Part shown: piece by piece, positions 11,889 to 23,651 of the stretch
How positions within the stretch are numbered: the first letter of the stretch is position 1
Layout: the number at the start of each line of letters is the position of its first letter
Assembly (NCBI GenBank): GCA_029931535.1
Contig: JAQPZY010001419.1
Span: 1,228,501-1,292,500 of the forward strand
Length of the DNA: 64,000 bases
DNA from: Margaritifera margaritifera
Lineage: Eukaryota > Mollusca > Bivalvia > Unionida > Margaritiferidae
Direction of reading: 5' to 3'
Program-made: the position numbers and the translations under genes
Notes under the pieces: generated by a model
Databases searched by the model: none
What the model saw: the letters and a program-made list of their open reading frames with translations, nothing else
What the model was told of the DNA's origin: nothing

Positions 11889-13042
11889 AAGTTGATCAAA
11901 TTCTGTTCAGCATTTTTCCCCACTCAGACAAAGTTGTGTAAACGTTTTTCTACATTTAGTAACATTAGCCATATTTGATGGCGGAAAGACATTGTATACA
12001 TCTAAAATACTTTCAAGGTAGGACACTTTCTGTCAAATTTGGTCAAATTTGAAAGAAGGTATTACAAGTTGTTTTAGCTTTAATAACTGCTGCCTTATTT
12101 TATAGTAGTATATTTTATAGTAGAATGGTATCTTTTGAATAAACTAAAAAGCCCTTCATGCCAGAATGTTTTCTGTAAAATGTGCTAAAATTCTGTTGAG
12201 TGGAATTTAAGAAGTCGCATAAAGGATTTTCCATTTCTAGTAATGGCAGCCATATTTGAAGGCAAAACAACGCCATTTGTACAAATATGAAAGGCCTTAA
12301 TACCAAAGATTTATGTCAGATTTGGTCAAGTTTTGCCATGTAGTTTCTAAGAAATCGTTTGAAGTTTTTCTCGGTTCTTTTTATTTTTTAGTACTAGTGG
12401 CCATTTTTATGATGGACTGTCATCATTTGTAGAAATTTGAAATTTGAAAGCTCCTTATACCAGAGAATACTTTCTGTAAAGTTTGTACATACCTTGTTAA
12501 ACAATTTTTCAATAGTCTTGTCAATGTTTTTTTTTCCTAAATGGTGGCCATATTTGATGATGGAACTGGCATCATTGTTATCATTTGAAAGTCCTCTATG
12601 CCAATATGATGTCTGCCAAATATGGATACATTCTGTTGAGCGATTTTTGTGAAGTCATTTCAAGTTTTTTTAAAAACATATTTTCAAAAAGTCGTCATAT
12701 TTGATGGCGGATAGATATAATTTGTACAAATCCGGAAGTCCTCTATGACTGGATGCTTTGTGTCAAATTCTGTTAAGCCGGTTTTTAGAAGAAGTTGTTT
12801 GAAGGTTTTTCTATAGTTAGTAATGGTGGTCATCATTTGTACAAACTTGTACGGCCTTTATGAAATCAAGCTATGTGCCAAGTCTGGCTGAAACTGTTGT
12901 CAGTTTTGGAGAAGTTAATAATATCAATTGCTAACGGACACCTCATGATGCACAACGGACGAAGGGCAAAACCAAAATTAAGGACGAAATGCATTATTAC
13001 CAAAAGCTCACTTGGACTTGCAGCCAGGCGAGCTAAAACAGG
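11889..13042 (+). mobile_element. Decayed element with ~150-bp tandem core and terminal module
   Basis: A degenerate unit recurs about every 150-170 bp: 'TTAGTAATGGTGGCCATATTTGATGG', then 'ATTTGTACAAAT', 'GTCCTCTATGCCA', 'TCTGTCAAATTCTGTT' and 'GAAGTCGTTTGAAGGTTTTT' (degenerate consensus pieces). Copies are seen near 11.95, 12.24, 12.40, 12.54, 12.70 and 12.82 kb. The right end (12,925-13,042) has GCTAACGGACAC, an ACAACGGACGAAGGGC stretch and an imperfect hairpin (AGCTCACTTGG / CCAGGCGAGCT). Bivalve 'pearl'-type and Helentron-derived elements share this architecture of a tandem core plus a conserved hairpin end, so I infer a non-autonomous rolling-circle element. Confidence 0.55.
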
Positions 13043-13049
13043 TTTCTCC

Positions 13050-14435
13050 ACGGTTACACGAAACACACAAATCACCCAAATATACTCTTGATATGCGTTA
13101 TATACAAAAAATATATCCTCTTTAGGTATCATGTATTACACGCAAATATCATAAAATTTAAAACTAGCAGTAGACGGTTAAGACTTTCTTTGCATATTTA
13201 GTTTGGTGCGCGTTTAAACACACTCATGGATTAACGCATTTGCTGTTTTTATCTCTGCTGTTTTATTGATGGCTTCTTGGAGAAAAACTTAAGCGCGTCT
13301 CGATATTGAACTAAAGTTGAATGACAAATAAAAACAAATAATGAAATAAAAAGGTGCATAAATTCAGTTGGCAAACAAACAATTAAATACGAGTTGAACA
13401 ATTCGTTTCTCTTCGCAAAACCAGAATATTGAGAATAAAGGTTCGAGGAACAAGAAGCTACAAGATCTCTGTGTTTTCTAATTTGTTGTTTCTTAGTCCC
13501 CGCAAGTGGCTATATGCTTTGCGTCAATTAAAATTTCTTTTTTCTTAGTGAAGAATCTACCAGAAGTTATGTGTTCACATTTCTTGCTTCGTAGTCACCT
13601 CATCGGCTAGGCTCCGAGCTAATTTCGTTTTTCTTGGTGAAACAAAGTACCAGACCTACAGTTTCAAATTGCACGGGTTTATCTGTTGTTCAATATATTG
13701 TGGACTTCATCTCTAATGTTGTTTTAATTGATATATTCTAACATATATTTACTGTTAAAATATATGGGTCACATACACTCCTGGGAATAATAAAATATAA
13801 ATTTCTCATTTGATTAAAATAACCATCTGAGGAGTATTCACGTACTGATACTCGTTGGTGTTATGCTATTTTAATGCCTTTGGAATACTGTTCAATTATT
13901 TCAACTCGCATATTTGTTTTTCTTGTTCATAAATTCAAGGACAAAAAGGAAATAGTATTATTTTTTCGACTACAACCCCTCTCCCCCCCCCCCAAAAAAA
14001 AAAAAATTCACATGTACTTGTATGTTCGTGGGATGTATGCTATTTAAATTCATAAGGAATATTGTTCATTTTTTTACAAATTTCCCTCAATTGTGTCAAA
14101 CTGCATTTAATTCTTGTTTGTAAATTTGTCCCTACTTATTTAACCTAATTTCCTCTTTTTATCATTACACTAAACAAAAGACAACAGCAAGACAAAAAAC
14201 ACAGGATACATTTTATTAACTAAGTAAAGTGAGAAAAAAAATAAGGAAACAGAAAATCTACATACTAAAGTGTATACCTGTCTTATAACTGTATGTTTAT
14301 GTGATGGATCCTTGTACATTAATACCAAAAGCTCACTTGGCATTAATGACGCTTCACTGGCCAAAATGAATTTTTAGCAACCCAAGATAAGACTGTTCTT
14401 TTACTTAACCGAGGAGCGTGGAAACTATTTCTGAT
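13050..14435. other. Intergenic DNA
   Basis: A poly-C/poly-A junction lies near 13982-14006. ACCAAAAGCTCACTTGG near 14323-14339 repeats the hairpin arm of the 11.9-13.0 kb element, so a small remnant of that family may be here. No gene is recognised. Confidence 0.4.
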
Positions 14436-14439
14436 ATTC

Positions 14440-16025
14440 TGAGGAAATAAATATGATTTTCAAGATGACCAGAATTGCATCCATATTGTATGCAAGATTG
14501 GCACCAGCTTTAATTAGGACCGACAAGACATTATAATAAGTCTTTTTGTTAAAACATTATGTTGATATAACCATTCATTCAGGAGTAGAGATAACAAGTT
14601 TCCAAGATGGTCATTATTATGGCCATATTGGCTGTATGAGAGGCATCATTGTTATTTAGCACCAACAAGACATCATAGGAAGTCTTTTGGTGAAAACCCC
14701 ATGCTGATATGACCATCCATTCAGGAGGACTAGTGATAACAAGATTTTTAAGATGGCCACCACATGGTGGCCATAGTGAATGTCAAATTGGCATCATTTT
14801 CATTTTGGAACAACTAGACACTATAAGAAGTCTCAGGTAAAAAAACTCATGTCAACATGACTTTCCATTTAGGAGGAGTAACAATAGCAAGATTTTTTCT
14901 ATGACTGCCATGGTGGTCATTATGGATGTCAGATCAGCAACATTTTCATTTATGACCACTAAAAGCCATTTGGTGAAAACCCAATGTCAATATGACCATC
15001 CATTCAGGAATAGTATGATAAAAATAAATTCAAGACGGCTACAATGGTGGTCATATTGGACGTAAGATCAGCACCATTTTCATTTAGGACCAGCTAGACT
15101 TCATAAAAAGTTATCTGGTGCAAACCCCGTGTTGATATGGCTTTCTGTTTAGGAGAAACAGTGATAACAAGATTTCCAAAATGACTGCCATGACAGTCGC
15201 ATAAGCACCATTTTCAATTATGACAAACCAAACATCATACAAAGTCTTTAGGTGAAAACCACATGTCAACATGACTATCCATCCAGGAACAGCAATAATG
15301 CAATTGTTACGATGGCGGCCTCGTTGGATGTCAGATTGGCACAACTTTCATTTAGTACCAACTAGTCATTATAAGAAGGCTTCTGATGAAAATCGCATGG
15401 GAATATGACTTTCTATTCAGGAGTAATGATAACAAGAATTTCAAGATGGCTGCCATAGTGACCATATTGGATTCAAATTGGCACCATTTTCATCTAGGAA
15501 CAATCTGACATCATAAGTCTTCTGTTATAAACCCTATGTCAATATGACCATCCATCCAGGAGGCATAGTGATAATAAGATGTTCAAGACGGTCACTGTGG
15601 CCATATTGGATGTTAGATCAGCACCATTTTCATTTAGAACCAACTAGATATCATAAGAAGTTTTTTGGAGAAGGCCCCATGTCAATATGACTTTCTGTTC
15701 AGGAACAGCAGTCATAACAAGATTTTCAAGATGGCTGCCATGATGGCCATACTGGTCAGATCGGCAACATTTTTATTTAGGAGCAACTAAAGTGAAAACC
15801 CCATGTCGATGTGATCATATGAGCTGTGGTGGCCATAATGGATGTTGGAGAACTACCAGTTTCAATTGGGACCAACTCGACCTTGGAATGAATTCATGTG
15901 TTAACACTCATGGCAATTCTCAAAGTAGTTTGTGAGTAGCGATAAGAAACTTGTGCTAACAGATGGATAGACAACAGACCATCCCATTAAGCTCTTCTTG
16001 TCTATGACCATCAGAACTAAAAATT
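14440..16025 (+). mobile_element. ~140-bp-unit tandem-core element, copy A
   Basis: About ten diverged units of roughly 125-150 bp start near 14569, 14710, 14859, 14993, 15138, 15272, 15406, 15545, 15688 and 15812. Each contains, in order, GACCATCCATTCAGGAGGAG, ATAACAAGATTTTCAAGATGG, GGTGGCCATATTGGATGTC, ACCATTTTCATTTAGGACCA and ACTAGACATCATAAGAAGTC (consensus pieces). The right end (about 15,860-16,025) has 'CTAACAGATGGATAGACAACAGACC' and a degenerate hairpin. Open frames inside it are by-products of the repeat. Confidence 0.75.
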
Positions 16026-16129
16026 ACTAATTCCAATATCAGTTTAGTAGAGTCTGAATCTATTCAATTTATGACCATATGTTCAGAAATAGGTTTACCA
16101 TATTTCAAAGGTCAGAGTGAAATGGTCTC

Positions 16130-17056
16130 TGCCTATTACAAATGAGCTCCATCAGGACAAAGAAAGAAACAAGGGTAATCGAAGGGACTTATGCTCTACT
16201 GTCTGAAAAGAAATTTCTAGGAATTCAAGATAACACCATGTGATAGCCATACTGGACGTAATATCAGCACCATTTTCATTTAGAATGAACTAGTTACCAT
16301 TAGAATCCTTTTAGTGAAAAGCCCATGCCAATATGACCATCTATTCAAAAGAATTGTTGACAAGATTTTCAATATGTTCATTGTGGCAGCCATATTGAAT
16401 GACTGCCATGGTGGCCATATTTTAGGTCAGATCAGCATCATTTTCTTTCAGGACCAACTAGATATCATAATCAATAATCTGGTGAAAACCCATTCAACAA
16501 GACTTTCGATTAGGAGAAGTAGCAACAAGATTTTCAAGATGGATGTCATGGTGGCTATACTGGATGTCAGATTGGCACCATTTTAATTCAGAAACAACTA
16601 GACATCATAAGAAGTCTTCTGGTGAAAAACAAATGTTGACATGACTTTCCATCTAGGAGGAGTAGCTAGGAGATTTTCAAGCTGGCCGTTCTAGTGGCTA
16701 CATTGGATATCAGATTGGCATAATTTTTATTTAAGATCACCTACACAGCATAAAAATTCTTCTGATGAAAAACCAATGCTGATATGACTTTTAATTATAA
16801 AGCCTTTCAGGTAGAATAGCAACAAAAAGACTTTCAAGATGATCACTGTGGTGGCCATATTAGATGTCCAGTCGACATCATGTTTATTTAGGACCATCTA
16901 GACACCATACAAAATCTTTAAGTAAAAACTGCATGTTGATATGTCCATCCATTCTGGAGGAGCAGCGATAAGATTTTCAAGATGTCTGTTTTGGTGGCCA
17001 TATTGGATATCCGAGCGGAACTATTTTCATTTAGGACCAACCAGCCGTCATAAAGG
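16130..17056 (+). mobile_element. ~140-bp-unit tandem-core element, copy B (3' truncated)
   Basis: The left part (about 16,185-16,235) has GACTTATGCTCTACTGTC and TTTCTAGGAATTCAAGATAA, which match the left part of copy D at 21.0 kb and so define a shared 5' module. About six core units follow (near 16250, 16334, 16500, 16642, 16786 and 16943). The array stops abruptly near 17,056 without the terminal module. It meets a segment that starts GGGCTGTTCCAG and ends TGGAACAG near 17,121, probably another small repeat. Confidence 0.7.
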
Positions 17057-17324
17057 GCTGTTCCAGTAAAACATATTTGGGACCCAGGGAGGGCACTTTC
17101 TACATGGAACAGTCACCCATAGATGCAATTTAGAATTTTGTATCATTTTCATATGAATCTCTTTACATAGGGATAAAAAAAGAACTTTGATAACATTTCT
17201 CGCTCATCATTCAAGCTTAGCTATAGATCTTAAAACTGCCATTCTCGAGCACATTGGTACAAAACCTAAAACAATAAGACACATTTATTTTCAATAGAAA
17301 AGCATTACACCTGAAAATAAGTGC

Positions 17325-17544
17325 TTAAGTGGAAACATTACAATTCTGACACTTATACAATTTACAATTCCTGCAAATTCGATCACTATGGGTAATAAAG
17401 TAAATTTGTACATAATGAGAACAAAATAGACACTTTTCTAGGTTTCCAAGCTCTGGTGTAAATATGACAAATTCTGTACACTTTATACATACCCTAGTAA
17501 GGCAAAAATTAGAAATAAAGTTCACTAATATCATACAATTTTGA
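17325..17544 (-). CDS. Candidate 3' terminal exon, Cys-rich (four CxxC pairs)
   Basis: On the minus strand a good acceptor (TATATTTTACAG, AG at 17546-17545) opens an exon with one base completing a split codon. The frame then runs to a stop at 17,325. An AATAAA signal lies at 17,289-17,284, about 36 nt past the stop. The encoded tail has CxxC pairs CIKC, CLFC, CRNC and CQNC, plus further cysteines, like a zinc-binding domain. I do not recognise the family. No upstream exon was identified to the right, and the exon sits between repeat arrays, so it may be a relic or a chance frame. The AUG at 17,534 would be internal if the splice site is used. Confidence 0.33.
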
Positions 17545-17559
17545 CTGTAAAATATATAA

Positions 17560-18780
17560 TTCAGTAGATTTTGTTTTTATTTTTGTCATTTACAATGAAA
17601 TAATTTTTCCATTTAAAGACTACTTTAACTAAATACTTATTTTGCGGAATACTCTGTATCTCTACTCCACTGTAGATATTTTAAAATACTAAGCAAAGAA
17701 TATACAGTAAAGATTGTTTACAACATATATCCAAATTAATTGGTTTTTTTTCTCCAATGTCTATGTACTTTTCCATGTCAATGACGTTGGATATACATGT
17801 AGTAAAAACTTTATACTGGTATAATTACTATCAGAAGTCGTATGTAATGGTAATACAATTTTCAAAGAAACATACATTTGTATAAAAACATGTTATTATG
17901 AGTAATAAATGACAAACCAGTAAGTTCTACCATCCGATGAAGGTGTCAACTTACACGTTCATGTACCAGCCGATGAATCATAAAAATCGCTTTTATGTGA
18001 AATTGTCTTTGTTCGATAACTCAATTGCTTCCTGGCGATCACTACTTTCACAAACATAATCCCCATAGTACAACAAATTTACATTTTAATTGCTGGTAGC
18101 ACAGGCGTGGCAGTGTCACTATCAGAATTAACATAATTCAAGAAATCAACATCCTTGTTACCAGACCAAAGTAGGCGTCACGCACTATAGTGAGGGGAAC
18201 ATCATCAACATCGCTATTACCGGTAATGACATCTATTTGCTCACTAAAACCTGCCTTAACAAAACAGCTTGCAACACAGTCTGTGAAAACATCATGTCAT
18301 ATATGATACATCATATTGATTGCAGACTGCACATGTATTTCACGCTCAGTTTTATTTTCGACAAGGCTCTCTAGGTATCTTTGGATTTGAGCACATTTGT
18401 ACTTTGACTTCTATTCCTCATATTTTATTTGTAGCCTTGTGTCTAAAGATATTTTTTCTTTTTCTGACAGGCACATTTTCAGCCGTTTTCACAACAGTCA
18501 CAATTCAAAATGAACACAAGAAAGATTTACTTCAAGCTGTACTTAATTAGTCAACATACAGGTATAGAACGATAGCTAAAGGATATTTCTAAATTATTCA
18601 GCAAAAGAGTACAAAACAGAAACATTTCTTTTCATGCTTTAAATGCATTGAGGATATTTGTTAAATGCCCTTTATTATTTACCGATTATGAATGATGTGT
18701 GATTATCATGTTTTTGTTACCCAGCGCCTTTGTTGTTATGCCTATGTTATTTAAATGACTTCCATTGTTTATCTGGCTTC
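17560..18780. other. AT-rich DNA, no gene recognised
   Basis: The only frame of note (18,320-18,550, +) has no recognised domain. If the 17.3-kb exon is real, its upstream exons or intron should lie in or beyond this stretch, but I could not identify them. Confidence 0.35.
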
Positions 18781-18784
18781 GCCG

Positions 18785-19120
18785 CATCAGGTGATACGAC
18801 CTTCCATTTAGGAGGAGTAGCAATAACAACATTTTCAAGATGGCTGCCGTGGTGACTATATTGCATGTCAGGTTGGTACCATTTTCAATTAGGACCAACT
18901 AGACATCACAAGTCTTTCAATAAAACCCCCATGCTAATACAACCATCCATACAGGTGGTGTAGCGATAACAAGATTTCAAGCTATCACTGTGGTGACCAT
19001 ATTGGATATCCAGGTTGCATCATTTTCAATTAGGACCAACTAGACACCATAAGAAGTTTTCTGGTCTAAATCTCATGTGAATATTACTTTCCCTTCAAGG
19101 GGAGTAGTAGTAACAAAAAG
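18785..19120 (+). mobile_element. ~140-bp-unit tandem-core element, fragment C
   Basis: Two and a half core units are present, with CCATTTAGGAGGAGTAGC near 18,807, TTTTCAAGATGGCTGCCG near 18,832, ATTTTCAATTAGGACCAACT twice and CATAAGAAGTTTTCTGG. No left or right terminal module is seen. Confidence 0.7.
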
Positions 19121-19289
19121 TACTTTTCTTCCTACCCTTACATGTTTCCATATAGAAAATTCATGTTAAAAATTTTATTCCATACAATTGTTATTTTCTG
19201 GAATTTCATTCATATAATTCAGAATGATGAATGTCCACTAAATTTTTAATAATTCCGTACAATCTGGAATAGTTGGCATCTCTGCATGA

Positions 19290-19830
19290 TACATCTGTAA
19301 TACTAAGTTTTATGATTCTACAGGTAAAAAAGTATTAGAAACAGTTTAACAAAGGTTTCCACAAATCGAATGGGCATGGTACTCAGCCTTCTAATCATCT
19401 TTTGATGTAGCCTGCACCAAATTTAATGTACAAGGCCAAGTCAATGCAACAATATGCAACAATATGACAAGAAATGTTAATTTTGTAAAAGTAGATGGTA
19501 TGTCCGATAAGTAGATGGTAATTTAGCTTGCGGCCAGTTGATAACGATAAGGCGGAGTACAATATATACAAGTCTAAACAAAGTTTCATGACTCTGCAAG
19601 TAAAAGTGTCTGAGAACTTGAGCTAACTGCAAACATTAATGCAAATCACTGACCTACTTTTCACTGATGGGTGTAGTACTCCTCATGTTGCATCTCAATA
19701 CCAAATTACATGACTCCATGGGCAATAGTATCCAACAAACCGAGCTAAATGCAAACCTGTACACAACTGGTGATGTTAGATGGACCAGATTGACAGACTG
19801 ACAGATGTATGGACAGAAATCATCAATCCT
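19290..19830 (+). repeat. Decayed dispersed repeat with ~170-bp sub-units
   Basis: Diverged copies of a block containing 'TTCATGACTCTGCAAGTAAAAGT' and 'GAGCTAACTGCAAAC' recur (near 19,310, 19,585 and 19,705). The stretch ends in 'GGACCAGATTGACAGACTGACAGATGTATGGACAG' near 19,785-19,820 (described in pieces; degenerate). The form is like the other tandem-core elements here, but the core sequence differs. Boundaries are approximate. Confidence 0.4.
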
Positions 19831-19997
19831 TAAGACCAAATTACTTTCTAATCCAGCCAAAAGAAAGGAATGTTGGGATTGTTTTAAAACCTGCATCATG
19901 CCAGATTTAAACAAGATAAATGGTTTTCTAACTAGTTGTTTTCGAAGCAAGAACATATACATTTAGGCTAAGGAACATTCATGGCAAGTCTGTTATG

Positions 19998-20508
19998 CTA
20001 AAAAGAGTCTAAAATGACAGGTGGGAGGGAACTTTGAACTGAGGTTGCTTGTGAGACTGTTGAGGTCGTGGGAGAATGTCCTATAGGGGGGTAAGGGTGG
20101 GTGCACTTCTTGGCCAGTTTTGAAAAGCCCAGAGTCGCTGCCAGTAGCATATGTTGCTGGTTCCTCAAATCCTGTGATGCTATGGAGTTGACAAGACCTC
20201 CAAAAATTATCTCTGTCTTAAGCTGTGCAGCCCTTAAAAGGTTCTTGCAAGACCTTATACATCTCCAAAGTGGCATCCCTGTGGTGGCGTAGAATCTCTG
20301 CTGAGAGTGCCATTGACATGGACATCACATGATGTGACATCTTTGATATGGCCTCCAACAATTCCTTCTTCAAGAGACTGTAGGAAGCCGCTGAAAAGAG
20401 ATCAGCATGTAAGGCAATCATCACTAAGGTGCTGGCCTTATACTCCACTCCAAGGCCTCCAAAGGTTTTTACCTGGAAGCAAGTCCAGGCCCCAGTCAAT
20501 GTCCCCAC
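19998..20508 (-). pseudogene. Broken Gag-like reading frame of a retroelement
   Basis: Two overlapping minus-strand frames (20,508-20,218 and 20,276-19,998) read as one protein interrupted by a frameshift in the overlap. The upstream frame is helical and rich in Leu, Met, His and Ala, ending near EILRHHRDATLEMYKVLQ. The downstream frame holds LRAAQLKTEIIFGGLV and a Pro/Ser-rich tail. This resembles the Gag-like ORF of DIRS-type (tyrosine-recombinase) retrotransposons common in marine invertebrates, but I place it only by general pattern. No reverse transcriptase, recombinase or terminal repeat is visible next to it. About 40 bp of the ~140-bp unit (CCCAGTGTCAATACGGCC, 20,659-20,676) lies just to its right, so the fragment may have inserted into, or recombined with, an array. 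Confidence 0.35.
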
Positions 20509-20984
20509 TTAGGATGCACCGGGGGAGGGCGGCTTATTTGGAGTATGTACTTGATAGCTGTAGGCAGAGACCAGCAGCTGAAGCATAGAAGTGGGTATAG
20601 ACCACCCCTTTTGTTGCCAGGCAAGCTCCTGGTCCCTGGTAAACATCTGCATAAAACCCAGTGTCAATACGGCCATCCATTCATGATCAACAAAAATTGC
20701 CCCTGTTGTACTAGCAGTGGTGGCATAACAGTAAAAACAAATTTGTATTGATTGCTATATATGAAGAAAATGTGATATCTCCGATTTGTCATAGATACAA
20801 TAAATGCTGTTTGAGTTGCTACAAGTCATGGATACTATATATAGTCTAAATTTTAGAACTGAATGTGGGGCAATATGCTTGGTAGTGCTCCCTAAATCTA
20901 CTTAAAGGCAATCACTTCTAACAAGTCAACTGGCTAGTGTTCATATACTTAGGGGGAAAACAATGTGCTAAGCAAGGTAGATGA

Positions 20985-22520
20985 CACGGTGGAACAGGAG
21001 TCCCTTGAAGGGAATAACGCTCTACTGGTCAAAAAGAATTTCCAGGAATTCAAGGTAAGACCATTTCTTCCTTTTAACTGTCTAGTATTGAAACCATCTT
21101 CGATATTCTTTAGTGATAACAATATTTTCAAATTAGCTGCTGTAGTACACATATTGGTGTCAGCTTGGCATCATTTTCATTTAGGACAAAGTATACATCA
21201 TTAGAAATCTTTTGGTAAAAACCCCATGTCATAATGATAATCCATTCAGGAGGAGTAGTGTCAAGACTTTTACGACTCATGGAAGATATATTGGATCTAT
21301 GACTGACATCAGTTTCATTTAGGACCAACTATGTATTATAAGAAGTCTATTGGTGAAAACCTCATGTTGATATAGCCATCCATTTGGTGAGGAGCAGAGA
21401 TAACAATATTTTCAAGATATGACTTTCCATTCAGGAGGAGTAGCAATAACAAGATTTTCAAGATGGCTTTTCTGGTGGCCATATTGGACATCATATTGGC
21501 AACATATCATTTAAAACCAAATGGACAACATACGACGTCTTCTGGTGAAAATCCCACGTCAATATGACTTTCTGTTCAAGTAGAGTTGCGATAACAACAT
21601 TTTTAAGATGACTGCGATGGCAGCCATATTGGATATCAGATCAGCACCGTTTTTGTTAGGACCAGCTGGACATCATCATAAATCTTTTAGTGTAAACCGC
21701 ATGTTCATATTACCATCCATTCGTGAGGAGTAGTGACAAGATTTTCAAAATGGCTGCCGTGGCAGCCATATTGGATGTCAAGTCGGCACCCACTAGGCAT
21801 CATAAGAAGTCTTTCAGTGAAAACCTCATGTGGATATCACCATGCATGTAAGAGGAGCAGTGATAACACGATTTTCAAGATGGCTGCCATGGCAGCCATA
21901 TTGGACATCAGTTCGGCACCATTTTCATTTCTGACAAACTAGACATCATAAGAAGTCTTTTAGTGAAAATCCCATGTTGATATAACCATCCATTCAAGAA
22001 AAGTAGCCATAACAATATGTTCAAGATGGCTGCCTTATCGGCCATATTGCAAATCAGATTGGCACCATTTTCATTTAGCACTAACTATACATCATAAGAA
22101 GTCTTTTAGGGAAAACCCAATGTTGATATGACCATCCATATAGACGGAGTAGTGATAAAAAGATTTTCAATATGACCAGCATGGCAATCATATTGTATGT
22201 CAGGTTGGCACCATTTTTATTTATGACCAAATAAACATCATAAGAAAACCCCATATTGATATGACCATCGAATCAGGAGGAGTAACAATAACAAGATTTT
22301 CAAGTTGGCCACCGTAGCAGCCATATTAGATGTCCAGGCAGCACCATTTTCATTTAGGACTAACTAGACCATGGGATGAATGTGTGTGTAAAGTTTCAAG
22401 GGAATTCTCCAAGTAGTTTAGGAGGAGTAGCAATAACAAACATGTGATAACGGATGGATGGACAGACGACGGACAACAGATCATCCCATAAGCTCTTCTG
22501 GTCTATGACCAGTAGACCTA
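20985..22520 (+). mobile_element. ~140-bp-unit tandem-core element, copy D (most complete)
   Basis: The left module (20,995-21,056) has GGAGTCCCTTGAAGGGAATA and TTTCCAGGAATTCAAGG. About nine core units follow up to 22,370, many with AAGATGGCTGCC and GCCATATTGGA. The right module (22,370-22,520) has GTGTAAAGTTTCAAGGGAA, GGATGGATGGACAGACGACG and the perfect hairpin CTGGTC-TAT-GACCAG at 22,498-22,512, followed by TAGACCTAA. Left module, tandem core and hairpin end make this the reference copy of the family in the window. It is non-coding and, by architecture, probably a non-autonomous Helitron/Helentron-like ('pearl'-type) element (inference). Confidence 0.75.
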
Positions 22521-22524
22521 ACTA

Positions 22525-23470
22525 TTACTATCCATGTGTATTTAAAACCTTACCCCGATGAAAAGTGTATATGATAGATGAACAAACAAGAACAGCTAAT
22601 TTCAGTGCCCACCCTCAAAAGTCCAGTCGAACATAACTTGGTGCAGAAACTTAACAGGGCATGTTGTGCATTATTTTTCTTCAAAAGCTTCATATCTTTC
22701 CTTGGAAAGTTTCTGCTATCTGTTCTGGTCATTTATTATTTTTGTCCTCTATTGTTGAAATGTACATTGCAGATTAGCCACAGTCAAGAAGGTAATTAGT
22801 TCTTTCTTCCCTGAAAAAAAAATTGTCATAATTAGTTTTTACTTTACCAAATGAGATCGATACTAAACATGCATATTGTAATCAGTGAAAGATACTTACA
22901 TCTTAGACAATTTAGTGAATAAGAAAATGACTAAAGAACAACAATTTATGCCATCATTTTGATCAGTGATCAAACTATACTTTGGGCATACAATCATACA
23001 AATCCAGTTATTTTATCATTCTTTACAACTAACATTAAAATATACACCAGTCTGTATGCCTGGTGTTCACTCTTTGCCTTGAAGACTTTGGCAAATTTCA
23101 TAATATTGATCCTCTGGGCTGAATTTTAAAATGAAGACATTGTGGGATTTATTGAATGAGCACAGGTCATTTTATTGACTGTGGCAGGACAAAACCGTAA
23201 TCTTACTAAATTATAATTCCACTGCATATCTTAAATCAATCATTATTGCTTCTATGCTTCATATGAACTCGCATGAAGAAAATGTTAACTTTTACTCTTT
23301 TCAATGCAAGATTTCTCAATTATTTATAAGAAAATCTTTGGCATAGGAAAATGCACATCTTGAAACATCATGTTTTAAATTGGAACATAAAGGGATTCTA
23401 TATATTATCATTATTGCCAGGGCTCAAAAGATACAACTGATGTGCATGTAATTGGTTTGTTGTTTATAGC
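22525..23470. other. AT-rich intergenic DNA
   Basis: Short overlapping frames on both strands (22,550-22,799) show no domain. No repeat family is recognised. Confidence 0.4.
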
Positions 23471-23474
23471 ACAT

Positions 23475-23570
23475 CAACACAAGTTTATTATTTACTGCCA
23501 AGGCAACTGAGTAGGGTGCCTTACCCAAGGACACACCATGGGTTGTGCGTGTAAATGGTGGGAAGTGTAC
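23475..23570 (-). mobile_element. SINE fragment (central domain only)
   Basis: GTGCCTTACCCAAGGACACACC at about 23,517-23,538 is the reverse complement of the TGTCCTTGGGCAAGGCAC domain seen in the SINEs at 9.1 kb and 47.6 kb (stated in pieces). No tRNA-like head remains. Confidence 0.6.
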
Positions 23571-23651
23571 ATAAAACCGAAGATCTAAGAGCGCATGCTT
23601 TTCATGTAACTGCTCGATTGTAGTTAAAACTAACTAATCATGATGTAATAC

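Noticed and set aside
16314..16586. 90-codon plus-strand frame
   Set aside because: It is made entirely of the ~140-bp repeat unit.
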